A stretch of 64,000 bases of DNA, taken from positions 66,623 through 130,622 of the forward strand of contig MU130491.1 in assembly GCA_015039465.1 (NCBI GenBank), written 5' to 3'. The notes under the pieces are model-generated. The model had not been told where the DNA came from. It worked only from the letters and a program-made list of their open reading frames with translations, and did not search any database. This stretch comes from Phlegmacium glaucopus. Lineage: Eukaryota > Basidiomycota > Agaricomycetes > Agaricales > Cortinariaceae. Both the position numbers and the translations under genes were made by a program. Shown here in pieces: positions 12,291-23,369 of the stretch; position 1 is the stretch's first letter; each line of letters opens with the position of its first letter.

Positions 12291-12335
12291 AAATATGGCT
12301 GTAGATCGTCAGTCAGATCAGAGGAGTTTTAAATT

Positions 12336-12574
12336 GTGTTGGCTTGGCTAGGCTCGGATCAGCTAAATGAAGCTAAATTTGAGCTCAGATTGGATTTGGA
12401 CACATCAGTAAAATAACATGCTGCTGGGGTGGTTGGGACTAGTGGTTCCAGTGGTTCCAGCACACCAGTACATGAGCTAGGTCTATGGTGACATGCCTGA
12501 ATCCAGTTCAGTTCAGTGAGCCCATCAGTGTGGTTCTCAAAAATGGTTGAAGAACCAACTTTGGCAACACTACA
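12336..12574. mobile_element. Possible decayed hAT fragment with a TAGTGTTGCC end
   Basis: Read on the minus strand, the right edge starts TAGTGTTGCCAAAGTTGG. This matches the end of the 4.4-kb hAT element at 39745 (TAGTGTTGCCGAAGTC) with its CpG changed to CpA. The left edge, TTGTGTTGGCTTGG, is a poor partner. GGTTCCAG-type repeats lie between. No target duplication was seen. Confidence 0.3.
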
Positions 12575-12868
12575 GGGCAGGACCCTGGATACCAGATTCC
12601 ATCTATGGCACAGGCACAGGACCCCATAAATGGGACTCATGACCAGCTTAGAAGTTAGGATGGCATTTTTGAGTAGACCATAGTATCATAAAAAAACTGT
12701 TTGTTCAATTTGTGTTACATAGCTGATGGATCTTGTCTACAGTGATTCTTGATGATCTATCATGACCCAAACCCAGTCACTGATTATTATAGTCAATCCA
12801 TCACAGTCAATCTCTCATACCCAACAGGTTATGTGCAGATGCTTGTATATGTTGTCCATCACCATTGT

Positions 12869-15451
12869 CTACTTTTGTGAGACCTCCTTTGTCAGTGAGG
12901 CCTGCTGTGCTTCCTTGGTCTTGTCCACTTCCACTAGGTTCTGTGCATCACCAAGCTGGTTATCAGGCATGAACAATACACAGACAAAAGTAGGTGCAGA
13001 TATGACAAGAGCAACAAGTGTCATCTGGCGCATGATGTCTGAATATGCTGCAGTCATTGCAGTGCGTTCAGGGGTGCCCCAATCAGGGAGGACACCAAGA
13101 ATACTGTTGATGAGTGTGGAGATTGTGTTGGCTGAAGGATCTGGGAGGTGTTTGTGTAATTCAGTGGGGAAGCTATTGGTATAGATGCCTGGAAACCAGG
13201 TCAAGGATATAACCAGACAAATAAGGTGGGGACGAACTTCCAGCAATGGCTTGGCCAACAGCTGCACCAAGAAAGGTAATTAATAACACAAGAGAAGATA
13301 TCTGTGCCAGTTCTATGATTAAAGACTTAATACTTTTTTCTCTCTGAGAGCATCAACACATACCAGCATGACTAAGAACAATTTGTGCAGAGACAACAAT
13401 GATGGTTTCAATTACACCTGAGCCAACACCTTGAATGGCCTAAAAATGATCAGTTCATCAGAATGCTGAGCATACTCTCAATTATAGGCTATAGGCTCAC
13501 TTGAACAACAAATAGTTCTGCCGTGGAGTTATTTGCACCACGGAGTCTCATCATGATCTAGTCAACATTAGACAACAGGACTGCAGGTTTGAAAAGTTAA
13601 CTTACACCATATCCGCTGAAAAACGCAGCATGAGTGACACTATCAAGTATACATCAATCACTTACATGACACGAATGCTACTGCCAATCCAGAAGAGCCA
13701 CTTGTATCTGCGCGTCTTAGCCATGAGCAATCCAACGATCAGACCTACAAGGAGCTGGAAGGCAGCGTTGGTGTTTAATAGAAAAGTCGCATTCCGGGGG
13801 CTGTAGTTGTGTGCTGTTGCCACGACTGGTCAAACAAATGGAAGAAGAAAATATCTAGCTAACCCACCGACGACTGCCCATGTGTACAAGCTACACAAAG
13901 ACGGTTAGCTTCATGGTCTCAAATAAGGATGACACACTCACTAAGTATGCGTCACGGAATAACAGATCTGAAGAGACTGAGGTCAATAATTTGAGTCTGA
14001 CATAAAATGAAACGTACAGCATCTAGGAAGCCCAACAGGCAAGACGATACAATGGCCATCTCACGGAAATACCGAAGTGGCAACACAGGATGCTTGGCTA
14101 TAAAATGCTCGTATGGAAGCAAAATAAACTAGGAGATAGATACATAAGCCCAAGCAGAGACGTGACACGAGCAACTTGCCAAAAACACGACCCCAAGGAC
14201 TAAGACGGCATCAACCCACGGTGTCTTCCATTTACTAGACGTGGTCGCCGATAGTGCGATAGGGAGCAAGAGCATGGCAAATCCGCCGCAGAGAAGGATG
14301 ATGCCACCGAGGTCGATGAGGGAACAGAATTCATACAAGGATATTCGTTTGGTGATGATGAGACCGGCCTTTTTGGCTTTGCGGGAGTAGTATAAGAGAG
14401 GTCCGATGACGAATACGGCACAAACTGGCAGCATGATGGCAAACATGCCGATCCCCCACCTCCAGCCTGTTTGAAAGTTAGCGTAACAAAATGCCGAGAT
14501 ATTTTTTATGCAGACGAACCGATGCCGTTGGTGATGGATTGGATGATGAAGCCTGAAGCCCACGGTGTTATCAAACCCGGGAAGTAGGAGAACTGAAGCA
14601 GTGAGCCCATTAACCGCAGAAACTTCTGAATAGCTTACGCCGATGGCAAAGCCTCTCCACCGTGTAGTCGAGAGATCGGCAATGATGACTTGGTTCAAGA
14701 GCTAGTTGAATTTGTGCAAATTATCATTGAATCGGGTTGTAATCGGTAGTTACCTGTATACCCGTGCTTCCAAGAGCATAGAAAACAGCAGAACAAGTAT
14801 AAACACCAATCGAGGACGACCTGGCTGCTAAGATGTACGAGAACATGTAAATGACAGTTATAAGGAGATAAGTTTCACCTCGATGATCGTGGAATGATTT
14901 AGCTAGCGTGCATATGTTTTAAATTTATTTAGGGACTTACCACGTCCAAGCACGTCAGAAAGTTTGGCAATCGGCGGCTTTCCTACGGCCGATACGATCG
15001 TCACGCTCGTCTGAATGCCTGCAAGGACGCTCAGTTGTTGGAATGAACTAGTGGCGATGGTTTGATAGATGTATACTGAACAAATCCAAATTATCCAATG
15101 AGTATTGTCTCAAAGAATGCCGGACGATATCTTACCTGTCGAGTAGTCCAGAGCGCTAATGATTAATTATCAATATAATGGGAAAGATTTTTCCCAACGT
15201 ATTCTGACTAACCCTGTGGATAACATGAGGGCAAGTCCTAACCACAGTATTTTCTTTCCCGACTTTCCCCAGACGGCCCGCAGTGCTTTGGCTTGTGCTA
15301 CACCAGCCGCACTGTCGTCGAACGGCACATTAGTAGCTGGACCTTCCCCATTGATAGCAACTGGATGGTTCTGGTCAACTGAGGATTGAGGAGAAGGAAG
15401 TCTTGCGCCAGAACCCTTGAGCTCAGGCTGCCAGTTGGAGTTGGACATCAT
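12869..15451 (-). CDS. MFS siderophore-iron transporter (SIT/ARN family)
   Basis: About thirteen exons on the minus strand encode a 14-helix-type siderophore-iron:H+ symporter. A hydrophilic N-terminus (MMSNSNWQPELKGSG...) leads to helix 1, then ALDYSTVYIYQTIATSSFQQ. The signature loop SAVGKPPIAKLSDVLGRGET follows, then YALGSTGIQ and LSTTRWRGFAIG, all typical of this family. A large cytosolic loop precedes PWVDAVLVLGVVFLA and KHPVLPLRYFREMAIVSSCL. Later come KTRRYKWLFWIGSSIRVM, the GVGSGVIETIIVVSAQ helix and VGQAIAGS. The tail has LPDWGTPERTAMTAAYSDIM, the usual R-x-A-x-x-x-AY stretch. A 48-nt intron near 13190-13235 joins IAGS to IYTNS. The gene starts 172 bp from the divergent NACHT gene. 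Its 3' part is strongly CpG-poor, unlike the 5' part. Confidence 0.87.
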
Positions 15452-15623
15452 GATAAAAGTTGGGTTGTGAACCTGCCGTCACATCGTTATATATTTCCCA
15501 TGGCTGTCAACTATTACCTCACGCGATACAGCTTGTACCCTAAGACCTGGAATTCCTGAGTACCGTGGGAAGAGCAAACTCGCTCAGCCACTCGATATCG
15601 ACTTGCTCTCGACCATCATCATC
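15452..15623. promoter_or_regulatory. Divergent intergenic region between siderophore transporter and NACHT gene
   Basis: Only 172 nt separate the two divergent starts. A TGATAA site, the core read by iron-responsive GATA repressors of basidiomycetes (Urbs1 type), lies directly before the transporter ATG at 15450-15455. One site alone is weak evidence. A TATATATTT stretch is at about 15489. Confidence 0.3.
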
Positions 15624-18600
15624 ATGTCAAATGAAAGATCATCGAAGAACAGTTGCATGCAGAAAGTTACCCGATTTTTCGAAGGAATATTATCTTATTT
15701 GTCACGATCACCCACACCGTCGTCGATCGATGTAGGTTCAAGCTCTGATAACCATACGAGAGCAGTAACAGATGCAGCAACAAGGTGAGAAGCTGTATCC
15801 CCGCCGTTCAATTTTACCTAATTTCTGCGTACTTTCAAGTAATTTGCCGCTTAATATGGTCCCTGTGGTCGCCGTCGATCACGCACCAGTTGCAACTATG
15901 AAAGCATGCACAATGCCCCCTCCGATTCCCGTACCTGTTTCAGCAACGACACCTGCTGTGCCAAGGCAGCTTGTTTCCGTTAATAGTCCAGGACCGGAAC
16001 TTGAAACTCCACCCACGGTCAGCATCAGGTTGCGCTCACGATCGTCGTCACTAATTACTGCTCATTTAGCAGATATCTCTGAACACCCATAGTCCAATGT
16101 CTCTCTTCCAAGGTGCTCAATATGTCTACATGCCCCATCCGACGATTACCATGGCCAATAACGTAAGTTTCGTTCTGGCAGCGTAAATGCCAATCTGCCT
16201 GTTGAACAGTTCCATCTTCCTTTAAGATCCAGAATGTCTTCAGCGCTGGGGGGAATGAACGATCGAGACCTCAAATATTGGTGAGCATGTACAATCTCTA
16301 GAGTGAGACAACCTTCACTAAATTCTAGTTCATAGGCTGCACTACATGAGAAACTCTTGCCGCGTGCTGAGTTTGCAGAATACGACGCGGCATCTCCCGC
16401 TCCGCGCAACGGATGTACTGAAAATACTCGCCAGGCAATCCTTGATACACTGCGAATGTGGGCAAGCGATAATACGACCACAAAGGTATACCGGCTCAAT
16501 GGGATGGCTGGAACCGGCAAAACAACAATCGCCTATTCATTCTGTGAAATCCTTGATGACAGTGGATACCTTGGTGGTAGCTTCTTCTCTTCTCATCTTC
16601 GTGTTGATACGAGTGATGCTCGTTGCATCATTCCCACCATCTGCCTTCAGTTGGCTGCCAGGGGGTCTCTGTCTCATCTCATCCTAGATGTAGTGGAAGC
16701 CAATCCTGACTGCAAATCTTGGAGGATTGGCAAACAATTCCTGAATTTCATTGTTAAACCACTCACTGCTGCATACAGGGATACAAGTGAAGTAGTAGTC
16801 CCAATTATTGTTCTTGATGCCCTGGATGAGTGCTCTGACCAGTCCCTTGTGGCTGAGTTGCTTTCTGTGATCTTAAAGCATAGTCAATCTCTTCCAGTAA
16901 AGTTCTTCATTACTAGTCGTCCAGAAGTAGTGCTGAAGGAGAGTTTTGATCATTGTTGGGATCATTCCAACTTCATCCTTCATGAGGTTGAAAAGGAGGT
17001 TGTCAAGGCTGATATTGAGCTTTATGTCAAAGCTTGCTTGCTTGGTGGCCAAATAAAGCATAATTGGCATAATTGGCCTCCTCAGGCTGAACTTGAAAGC
17101 CTTGTGAACATGTCTGGCACTTTGTTCATTTATGCAGCAACTGTTTGCAAATATATTGCTCAGAAGGGTGGTTTAAACATGCCTCAACGTCTTTCAGATG
17201 TGGTCAATTCAAAATTAGAAGTAACATCTGGTGTAACCCATCCACTAGATATTCTTTATGAAAGAATTTTGGATGCTGCCTATGCCTTTACAAATGAAAA
17301 GGAGAGGATGAATATAGACAGGATTCTTACAGCTGTTGTATATGTCTATAATCCTCTTTCTAGGACTGCCATCAGCACTTTGATGGAAATACCCATAGAA
17401 CACACTCTAGCTGCCCTTTCTTCTCTTCATTCCTTGATATATATTCCATCTCAAGACTCTGATATGCCCATCTCAATATTCCATGCTTCCTTCTATGATT
17501 TCATTAGTAATGAAACCCTTTCCTCAAAGCACTATCTTGACTCATGTAATTCACACAAGCAGATAGCACTTCAGTGTCTGTCCTTGATGGAGAAAGAATG
17601 GTCAGAGAAAGAAAGGGTGTCTTACTTGGCAGAGAGGAAATGTGGAGAGATTTCTGAATCTCTTGCATATGCTTGTAGTAACTGGGCCTTCCATTTTACC
17701 TATGAAGATGTCAGTGGACCAACTAAATTGAAGGATTTCTTTCAAAAACATCTTCTGCGATGGATGGATTGTTTAAGTATTTTAGGCAAGTTGGGAACTG
17801 CAATGCATTCACTGTGTAAGATAGAAAGTTGGGCAAATGTAGGTTATCCTCATTGTTGTAAATGAATTGCACTGACAACAGAAAATAGAGGCAAAAGCTC
17901 TTGGCAACAGTGATTGATGCTGAACGGTTTTTGAAGGAAAATTTTGATTTCATTAAAAATAAAAGTATTGAAGGATGTCCTTCAGCACTAGCTTGGCTGC
18001 TGGAGAACTCAGATATTTGGAAGATATATGGAAGTAGGATGGACTGTCCATGGAAGCTCTGTTTAGGCAGGAGGAAAGCATGGAACCTATCAGAAGCAGT
18101 TCTCAGACATCCAAGCCTGGTTACATTTGCAGTCTTCTCTCCAGATGGTATGCATATTGTGTCTGCATCTACTGACAAAAGTGCATGGATATGGAATACA
18201 GCCACAGGAGAGTGTGAAGCAGAGCTGAAAGGACATTCAAATGGTCTCATATCTGCTGTCTTCTCTCCTGATGGTATGCATATTGTGTCTGCATCTTATG
18301 ACCAAACTGCACGGATCTGGAATACAGTCACAGGAGAGTGTAAAGCAGAGCTGAAGGGACATTCAGACTGGGTCATGTCTGCTGTCTTCTCTCCTGATGG
18401 TATGCACATTGTGTCTGCATCTGATGACAAAACTGCACAGATCTGGAATACAGCTACAGGAGAGTGTGAAGCAGAGCTGAGAGGACATTCAAACTTAGTC
18501 CGATCTGCTGTCTTCTCTCCTGATGGTATGCATATTGTGTCTGCATCTCATGACCAAACTGTGCGGATCTGGAATACAGCACAGGAGAATGTGAAACAGA

Positions 18601-20050
18601 GCTGAAAGGGCATTCAAACTTGATCAGATCTGCTGTCTTCTCTCCTGATGGTATGCATATTGTGTCTGCATCTTATGACAAAACTGCACGCATCTGGAAT
18701 ACAGCTGGAGAGTGTGAAGCAGAGCTGAGAGGACATTCAACCCCAGTCATGTCTGCTGTATTCTCTCCTGATGGTATGCATATTGTGTCTACATCTTTTG
18801 ACAAAACTGCACGCATCTGGAATACAGTCACAGGAGAGTGTGAGGCAGAGCTGAAAGGACATTCAAACACACTCACATCTGCTGTCTTCTCTCCTGATGG
18901 TATGCATATTGTGTCTACATCTTATGACAAAACTGCACGCATATGGAATACTGCCACAGGAGAGTGTGAAGCAGAGCTAAAAGGACATTCAGACTCAGTC
19001 ACATCTGCTGTCTTCTCTCCTGATGGTATGCATATTGTGTCTGTATCTTATGACAGAACTGCACGGATCTGGAATACAGACACAGAAGAGTGTGGAACAG
19101 AGCTGAAAGGCCATTCAAAACGGGTCATATCTGCTGCCTTCTCTCCTGATGGTATGCATATGGTGTCTGCATCTTTTGATAGAACTGCAAGGATCTGGAA
19201 TACTGCCATAGGAGAGTGTGAAGCAGAACTGAAAGGACATTCACACTCAGTCATATCTGCTGTCTTCTCTCCTGATGGTATGCATATTGTGTCTGGATCT
19301 TATGACAACACTGCATGGATCTGGAATACAACTACAGGAGAGTGTGAAACAGAGTTGAAAGGACATTCAAACATGCTTACATCTGCTGTCTTCTCTCCTG
19401 ATGGTATGCATATTGTGTCTGGATCTTATGACAACACTGCACGGATCTGGAATACAGTCACAGGAGAGTGTGAGGCAGAGCTGAAAGGACATTCAGATGC
19501 ACTCACATCTGTTGTCTTCTCTCCTGATGGTATGCATATTGTCTCTACATCTTTGGACAAAACTGCACGGATCTGGCACACAGCCACAGGAGAGTGTGAG
19601 GCAGAGCTGAAAGGACATTCAAACTTAGTCAGATCTGCTGTTTTCTCTCCTGATGGTATGCATATTGTGTCTGCATCTTATGACTACACTGTACGTACCT
19701 GGAATGCAACCACAGGAGAGTGTGAAGCAGTGTGGGAAGGTCATACCTTGCTTCTATATTTATCTGATAACAGTCAATTACCTGCATCATCAATTCCTGA
19801 TGGTGTTTTTATCCACAATGATTCTGAAGGCCAAATTCATGTCTCCTGCCAGCCATCTTTCCTTAACATATACAATAACACAATATTCCATACTATAAAC
19901 CTCCACAAAATATGGATCCCACCACCCTTTCAGGAGCCATCATCTATCAGCTGTTACTTATCCAAAATATGCCTTGGATTTAAATCAGGAGAAGTTTTGG
20001 TTCTAGAGGTATGGGTCTATTGTATTCAACCATTATTACTTTATTACTGA
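15624..20050 (+). CDS. NACHT-WD40 NLR-like protein (HET-E/HNWD type), with frameshift
   Basis: A NOD-like STAND ATPase with C-terminal WD40 repeats. Small upstream exons (15624-16290) give a Ser/Pro/Thr-rich N-terminus ending FQGAQYVYMPHPTITMANN; their join to the core is unclear in frame. The core runs from about 16357: GCTENTRQAILDTL, then Walker A GMAGTGKTT, Walker B with VPIIVLDALDEC, and sensor FFITSRPE. The SIFHASFYDFI segment typical of this family follows. An intron at about 17842-17910 restores WANVVIDAERF. Thirteen WD repeats of 42 residues follow (about 18115-19740), each with FSPDGMHIVS ... WNT ... GECEAELKGHS. A tail with IPPPF and LGFKSGEV matches the usual C-terminus. One base is missing at about 18580, which stops the first frame at 18605; the second frame resumes at 18620. 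These proteins act in self/non-self recognition in fungi; the role here is inferred. Confidence 0.85.
18115..19740 (+). repeat. Thirteen near-identical 126-bp WD40 repeat units
   Basis: The 126-bp unit repeats 13 times, with long invariant blocks such as TTCTCTCCTGATGGTATGCA in every copy. Differences cluster in few codons. Two units carry indels: about one base lost at 18580 and one codon lost at 18704. High identity in tandem implies recent unequal exchange or gene conversion. Confidence 0.9.
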
Positions 20051-20621
20051 ATTTCTCTCAAACATAGTATCAATGTATTTAAACTTCTGGCAGAGCATGG
20101 TGTAATCATGGTGTAATAGTAGGAAGGAAAATGCACAACATGTTGGATAACCAACTATATGCAACACAGATTATGCCTCATCATTTCTATCATTTCTATT
20201 TTCTTTACATTCATTCTTCTGTCTTATGATCACCTTGTGTGACCATTATACACATCTGTTGTTCCCTAAGAATGGAGAGGTTTAGTACATATATCCTTTG
20301 ATGCTTATAGTACTACCCCAGTCTGTCATTTTGAGACTGAGGTCAGTACATTGCTTTTATCCTAACAAGCAAAGACTTATAAACAAGTAGTTATCATTTG
20401 TTTTATACAACATCTTCAATGATCTGAGTATAGAATAAAATAAAATATAACCCAGTCTTACAATAGAGGGCTTTATTCATATTACTTGCACCTACAGAAT
20501 AAGATATAACTACTGGTAATCAATACCACTGAAATAATTAAAGAGTGAGAGGTACTAACCTCAGTCTTGAAATAAAGGACTGAGGAATAGACTATGAAAT
20601 AACAAAGGATATATACTCAAC
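20051..20621. other. AT-rich 3' flank of the NACHT gene
   Basis: No gene is supported. The composition is AT-rich and almost without CpG, as in the neighbouring transposon nest. Confidence 0.4.
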
Positions 20622-21600
20622 AGTATCTCTCCATACAGTCATACACCAGTCAGTGGGACAGTGAAATTAAGTTGGCCTCAGAATGTACCCTATGTGGAAA
20701 TTTGACAAATCGGGCTTGACAGGGAATAATGTATGGCTTGTGTCTATCTATTACAGAGCAATATTTATGTACTATAGGTGATGTGTAGCTTAGGATCTGC
20801 AAATAAGTATGAAACCTATCCATCAGTAAGAAACCAGTCAGTGGGACACATCACATCACAATGAATAACATCAGATTAGAAATGAAATGATCTTATCAAT
20901 CACCAATCACTTCCACTTTTGGAATGTGTGATGTGACTCTGAAAGGCCTCTACAGGTTGATAGGTTGAGCACATTGATTGAACATCTGAGACTGTAATCA
21001 GAAGGTTGAAGGGCTTTCTAATGTTATAGTAGAATGTGAATTTGAAAAAATTACAGGAAAAAATGATCCCCTAGTTCTGGAATACCTCTTTTTGACCAGT
21101 ATTCTAGGTATACATTCATGAATATGTTTAATTTTGGGATAAGGGCCCATTCTTAGATAGATATACACTCAATGAACTTATATACATTAACTCTGAGGTA
21201 TTATAGTGTGTGTGTTAGGGGATACTCATTGTATCTGCCCCTAGGTACACTTAGCCTTGTTCTTACTTTCACATTACTCTAGGATTGTATCACATGCCGC
21301 GTTCCCTCTCCTACCCCTTGTGGACATCCCTTTATTGTTGTTGTAGTTGACCCTTTGCCGATGACATTGCAAGATGTCAGTTCTATTCTTGTTTATATCA
21401 CACGCCCTACCTTCTATTACCTACTAGCCATATATAGTTGTATTGCCTCACACACATGTAGTATATAGGTGTAAGGTGGTTATCTTTGATAACCACCTTA
21501 GAATTCAACTTGATTCTCAGGTTATACATTCTCTAACAGTGTGAGGAAGGAGAAAGGTCAACTGTCCCACTGACTGGTGTATGACCGTACTTGGAGAATA
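20622..21600. mobile_element. Non-autonomous TIR element (~0.98 kb)
   Basis: The left end reads CTCCATACAGTCATACACC and continues AGTCAGTGGGACAGT. The right end, read inward on the other strand, has CTCCAAGTACGGTCATACACC followed by the same AGTCAGTGGGACAGT. The inverted repeats are about 35 bp with a two-base gap. A third copy of CCAGTCAGTGGGACA is internal at about 20832. No coding frame is inside. A perfect hairpin lies near the right end (21472-21500). Confidence 0.6.
21472..21500. repeat. Perfect 13-bp hairpin with 3-nt loop
   Basis: TAAGGTGGTTATC, loop TTT, then its exact complement GATAACCACCTTA. It lies inside the TIR element close to its right end. Confidence 0.85.
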
Positions 21601-21650
21601 ACAATTACAACATGATCATAGAAATAAAAGATAAGAGGAGGAGTGATAAG

Positions 21651-22165
21651 AGTGATAAAAGGACTGGTCTGGTTCTGGAAAAGACCAGGACTGGAAAAAG
21701 ACTGGTCTCAATGGACCGGTCTTTGTGGTTCAGACAAGTCTAAAAACCAGCAAATTGTAGCCCTGATTTATCCCTTTCAAATGAGCCAAAGATCATAGAA
21801 AACAGATAGAAACTGGCTGAGAAATACATAAATCTGTAAAATATTCTAAAGTATTTTCTAAAATCAGACATTTTACTAATATTATTATAGAAAATCCAAA
21901 TCTTAACAGACTTTAACATTCTTGGGCTCTTTTGGAACCTATGATTTAACTAAACAACTGTTTTTGATATAGGGGTATATATTTGTGAGCAGAAGACCAG
22001 TTGCAGACTGGTTAAGATCACTTAGGACCAGAAGAGTGATGTAAACTGGTATTAAGCAGTCCAGTCTGGTCTTTTGAGGTCCTAGGACCAAGGTGGACTG
22101 GTTATAGTCTCAGTTAAAGGTCCTGAAGGTCAAAAAACTGGACCAGTCCAGACTTTTAAACACTA
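21651..22165 (-). mobile_element. hAT MITE family A, copy 1
   Basis: About 515 nt match, inverted, the copies at 27151-27755 and 29146-29657. The right end, read on the minus strand, is TAGTGTTTAAAAGTCTGG; the left end is a decayed AGTGATAAAAGGACTGG. GGTC and CTGGTC motifs recur throughout. Compared with copy 2, most CpG sites are TG or CA. No coding capacity. Confidence 0.7.
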
Positions 22166-22580
22166 CTCTTGGCTGTGTTGTTCCAAAAGACTTCCTTGAG
22201 CTTTGATCATCCATTCACCACCAAATTGATAGGATGATTTTTTTATTTTAATTTTTTTTTTTACAAAATGCTATTTATTCTATGTTGTGGCAAACCATAT
22301 GTTAGAGAGTATATACACATCAATCAGCTACTGTAGAATGAAGGGAGACTAAATAAAGAACTGCAGCAACTGCATGAAGATCCCTTGAGTGGACTTCAGT
22401 GCAAGTGTGATGCTAGAGTATAAGAGGTGTCTGCACCATAAGTAATATAGATTATAAGGAGGTATTATATGATGAGTAACTGTAAAGGTGCAATGTGAGG
22501 GACAGACAATGTAAGAGTTAAAATGGGTACTGTGAGGTGGACATTTGTTGAGATGGGCAAGAGGGGGAGAAATGGGCTTT
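22166..22580. other. AT-rich filler, 3' region of the LINE remnant
   Basis: No gene is seen. It may contain the 3' UTR of the minus-strand LINE fragment that ends at 22581. Confidence 0.35.
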
Positions 22581-22982
22581 TTATGGCTTCAGCTGGATAA
22601 ACCTTTGTGTAGCCTTGATGTATTGGAAAAGTGGCTTAAGTGCTGTGGGTGTGTTGAGTAATTTTGATATATCCTGTGCTATGGGTCCTGGCAGTGAGGC
22701 TTGCATATTGAGCCTTTGTTGCAGATATGCAGAACATAGGAGGAGAAAATGCAAAACTGTTTCATTGTGTTGATGGCACTGAGGGCATAATGGCAAGTCT
22801 GCTTTCCCAATATGGTACAGGTATTTTGTGAGTGGTACATGTGCTGTTCTGAGTTGAGTGAGGATGGATGTGTGCCTGCATAATAGAGGATGATGTTTAG
22901 TGCTTTGTCCTGGCCTTGTACACATGAATTTCCTGCATGACAGACTTCTGTTTCTCAACATGAACACAGGGTAACACTTCAA
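22581..22982 (-). pseudogene. LINE-type retrotransposon C-terminal fragment
   Basis: 133 residues with the C-terminal zinc-knuckle pattern of fungal non-LTR elements: LTQLRTAHVPLTKYLYHIGK, then CPQCHQHNETVLHFLLLC, where CPQC, His and Cys form the CCHC motif. The reverse transcriptase that should precede it is absent. The open frame begins at 22982, three bases from the left end of the PIF/Harbinger element, so that insertion probably cut the LINE. Confidence 0.75.
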
Positions 22983-23369
22983 TAGGATGTTTCACAGTAG
23001 CCCAACTTTGGCCCAACTTGGCAATCAACTTTGGGCCCAACTTTAGCAAAGTTATGGAGATAAGTTGGTGTAGTAGTAGAACAAGTTTGAACCCCCAAAA
23101 GGGTAGTTGTAGTGTATTTGTGAGGGTAAGTCAGAAATAATAATTTCTGATGGTACAAGTGCTTAAGTCACATGACATTCAATTATGCTAACAGTTGTGG
23201 ACAACAATGACTGATAATGTAATCTGATATTGTTTTGAAAGGATGGGCAGTAAAGAGTTTGAAAGCTCTTTTTGAGAATGATTTCTGGTATCTGAGGGCC
23301 GAGGCTAGCTATGGGGAACTTTTCCACTGTCCTTCTCAGTAAATAATTGCTACTTTTTATATGTAAAGT

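Noticed and set aside
13180..13270. Frameshift in the siderophore transporter near its C-terminus
   Set aside because: A 48-nt GT-AG intron with a CTTGAC branch point joins IAGS to IYTNS and explains the frame change.
18673..19254. Minus-strand frames with repeated SASHSP peptides
   Set aside because: Complement of the WD40 repeats.
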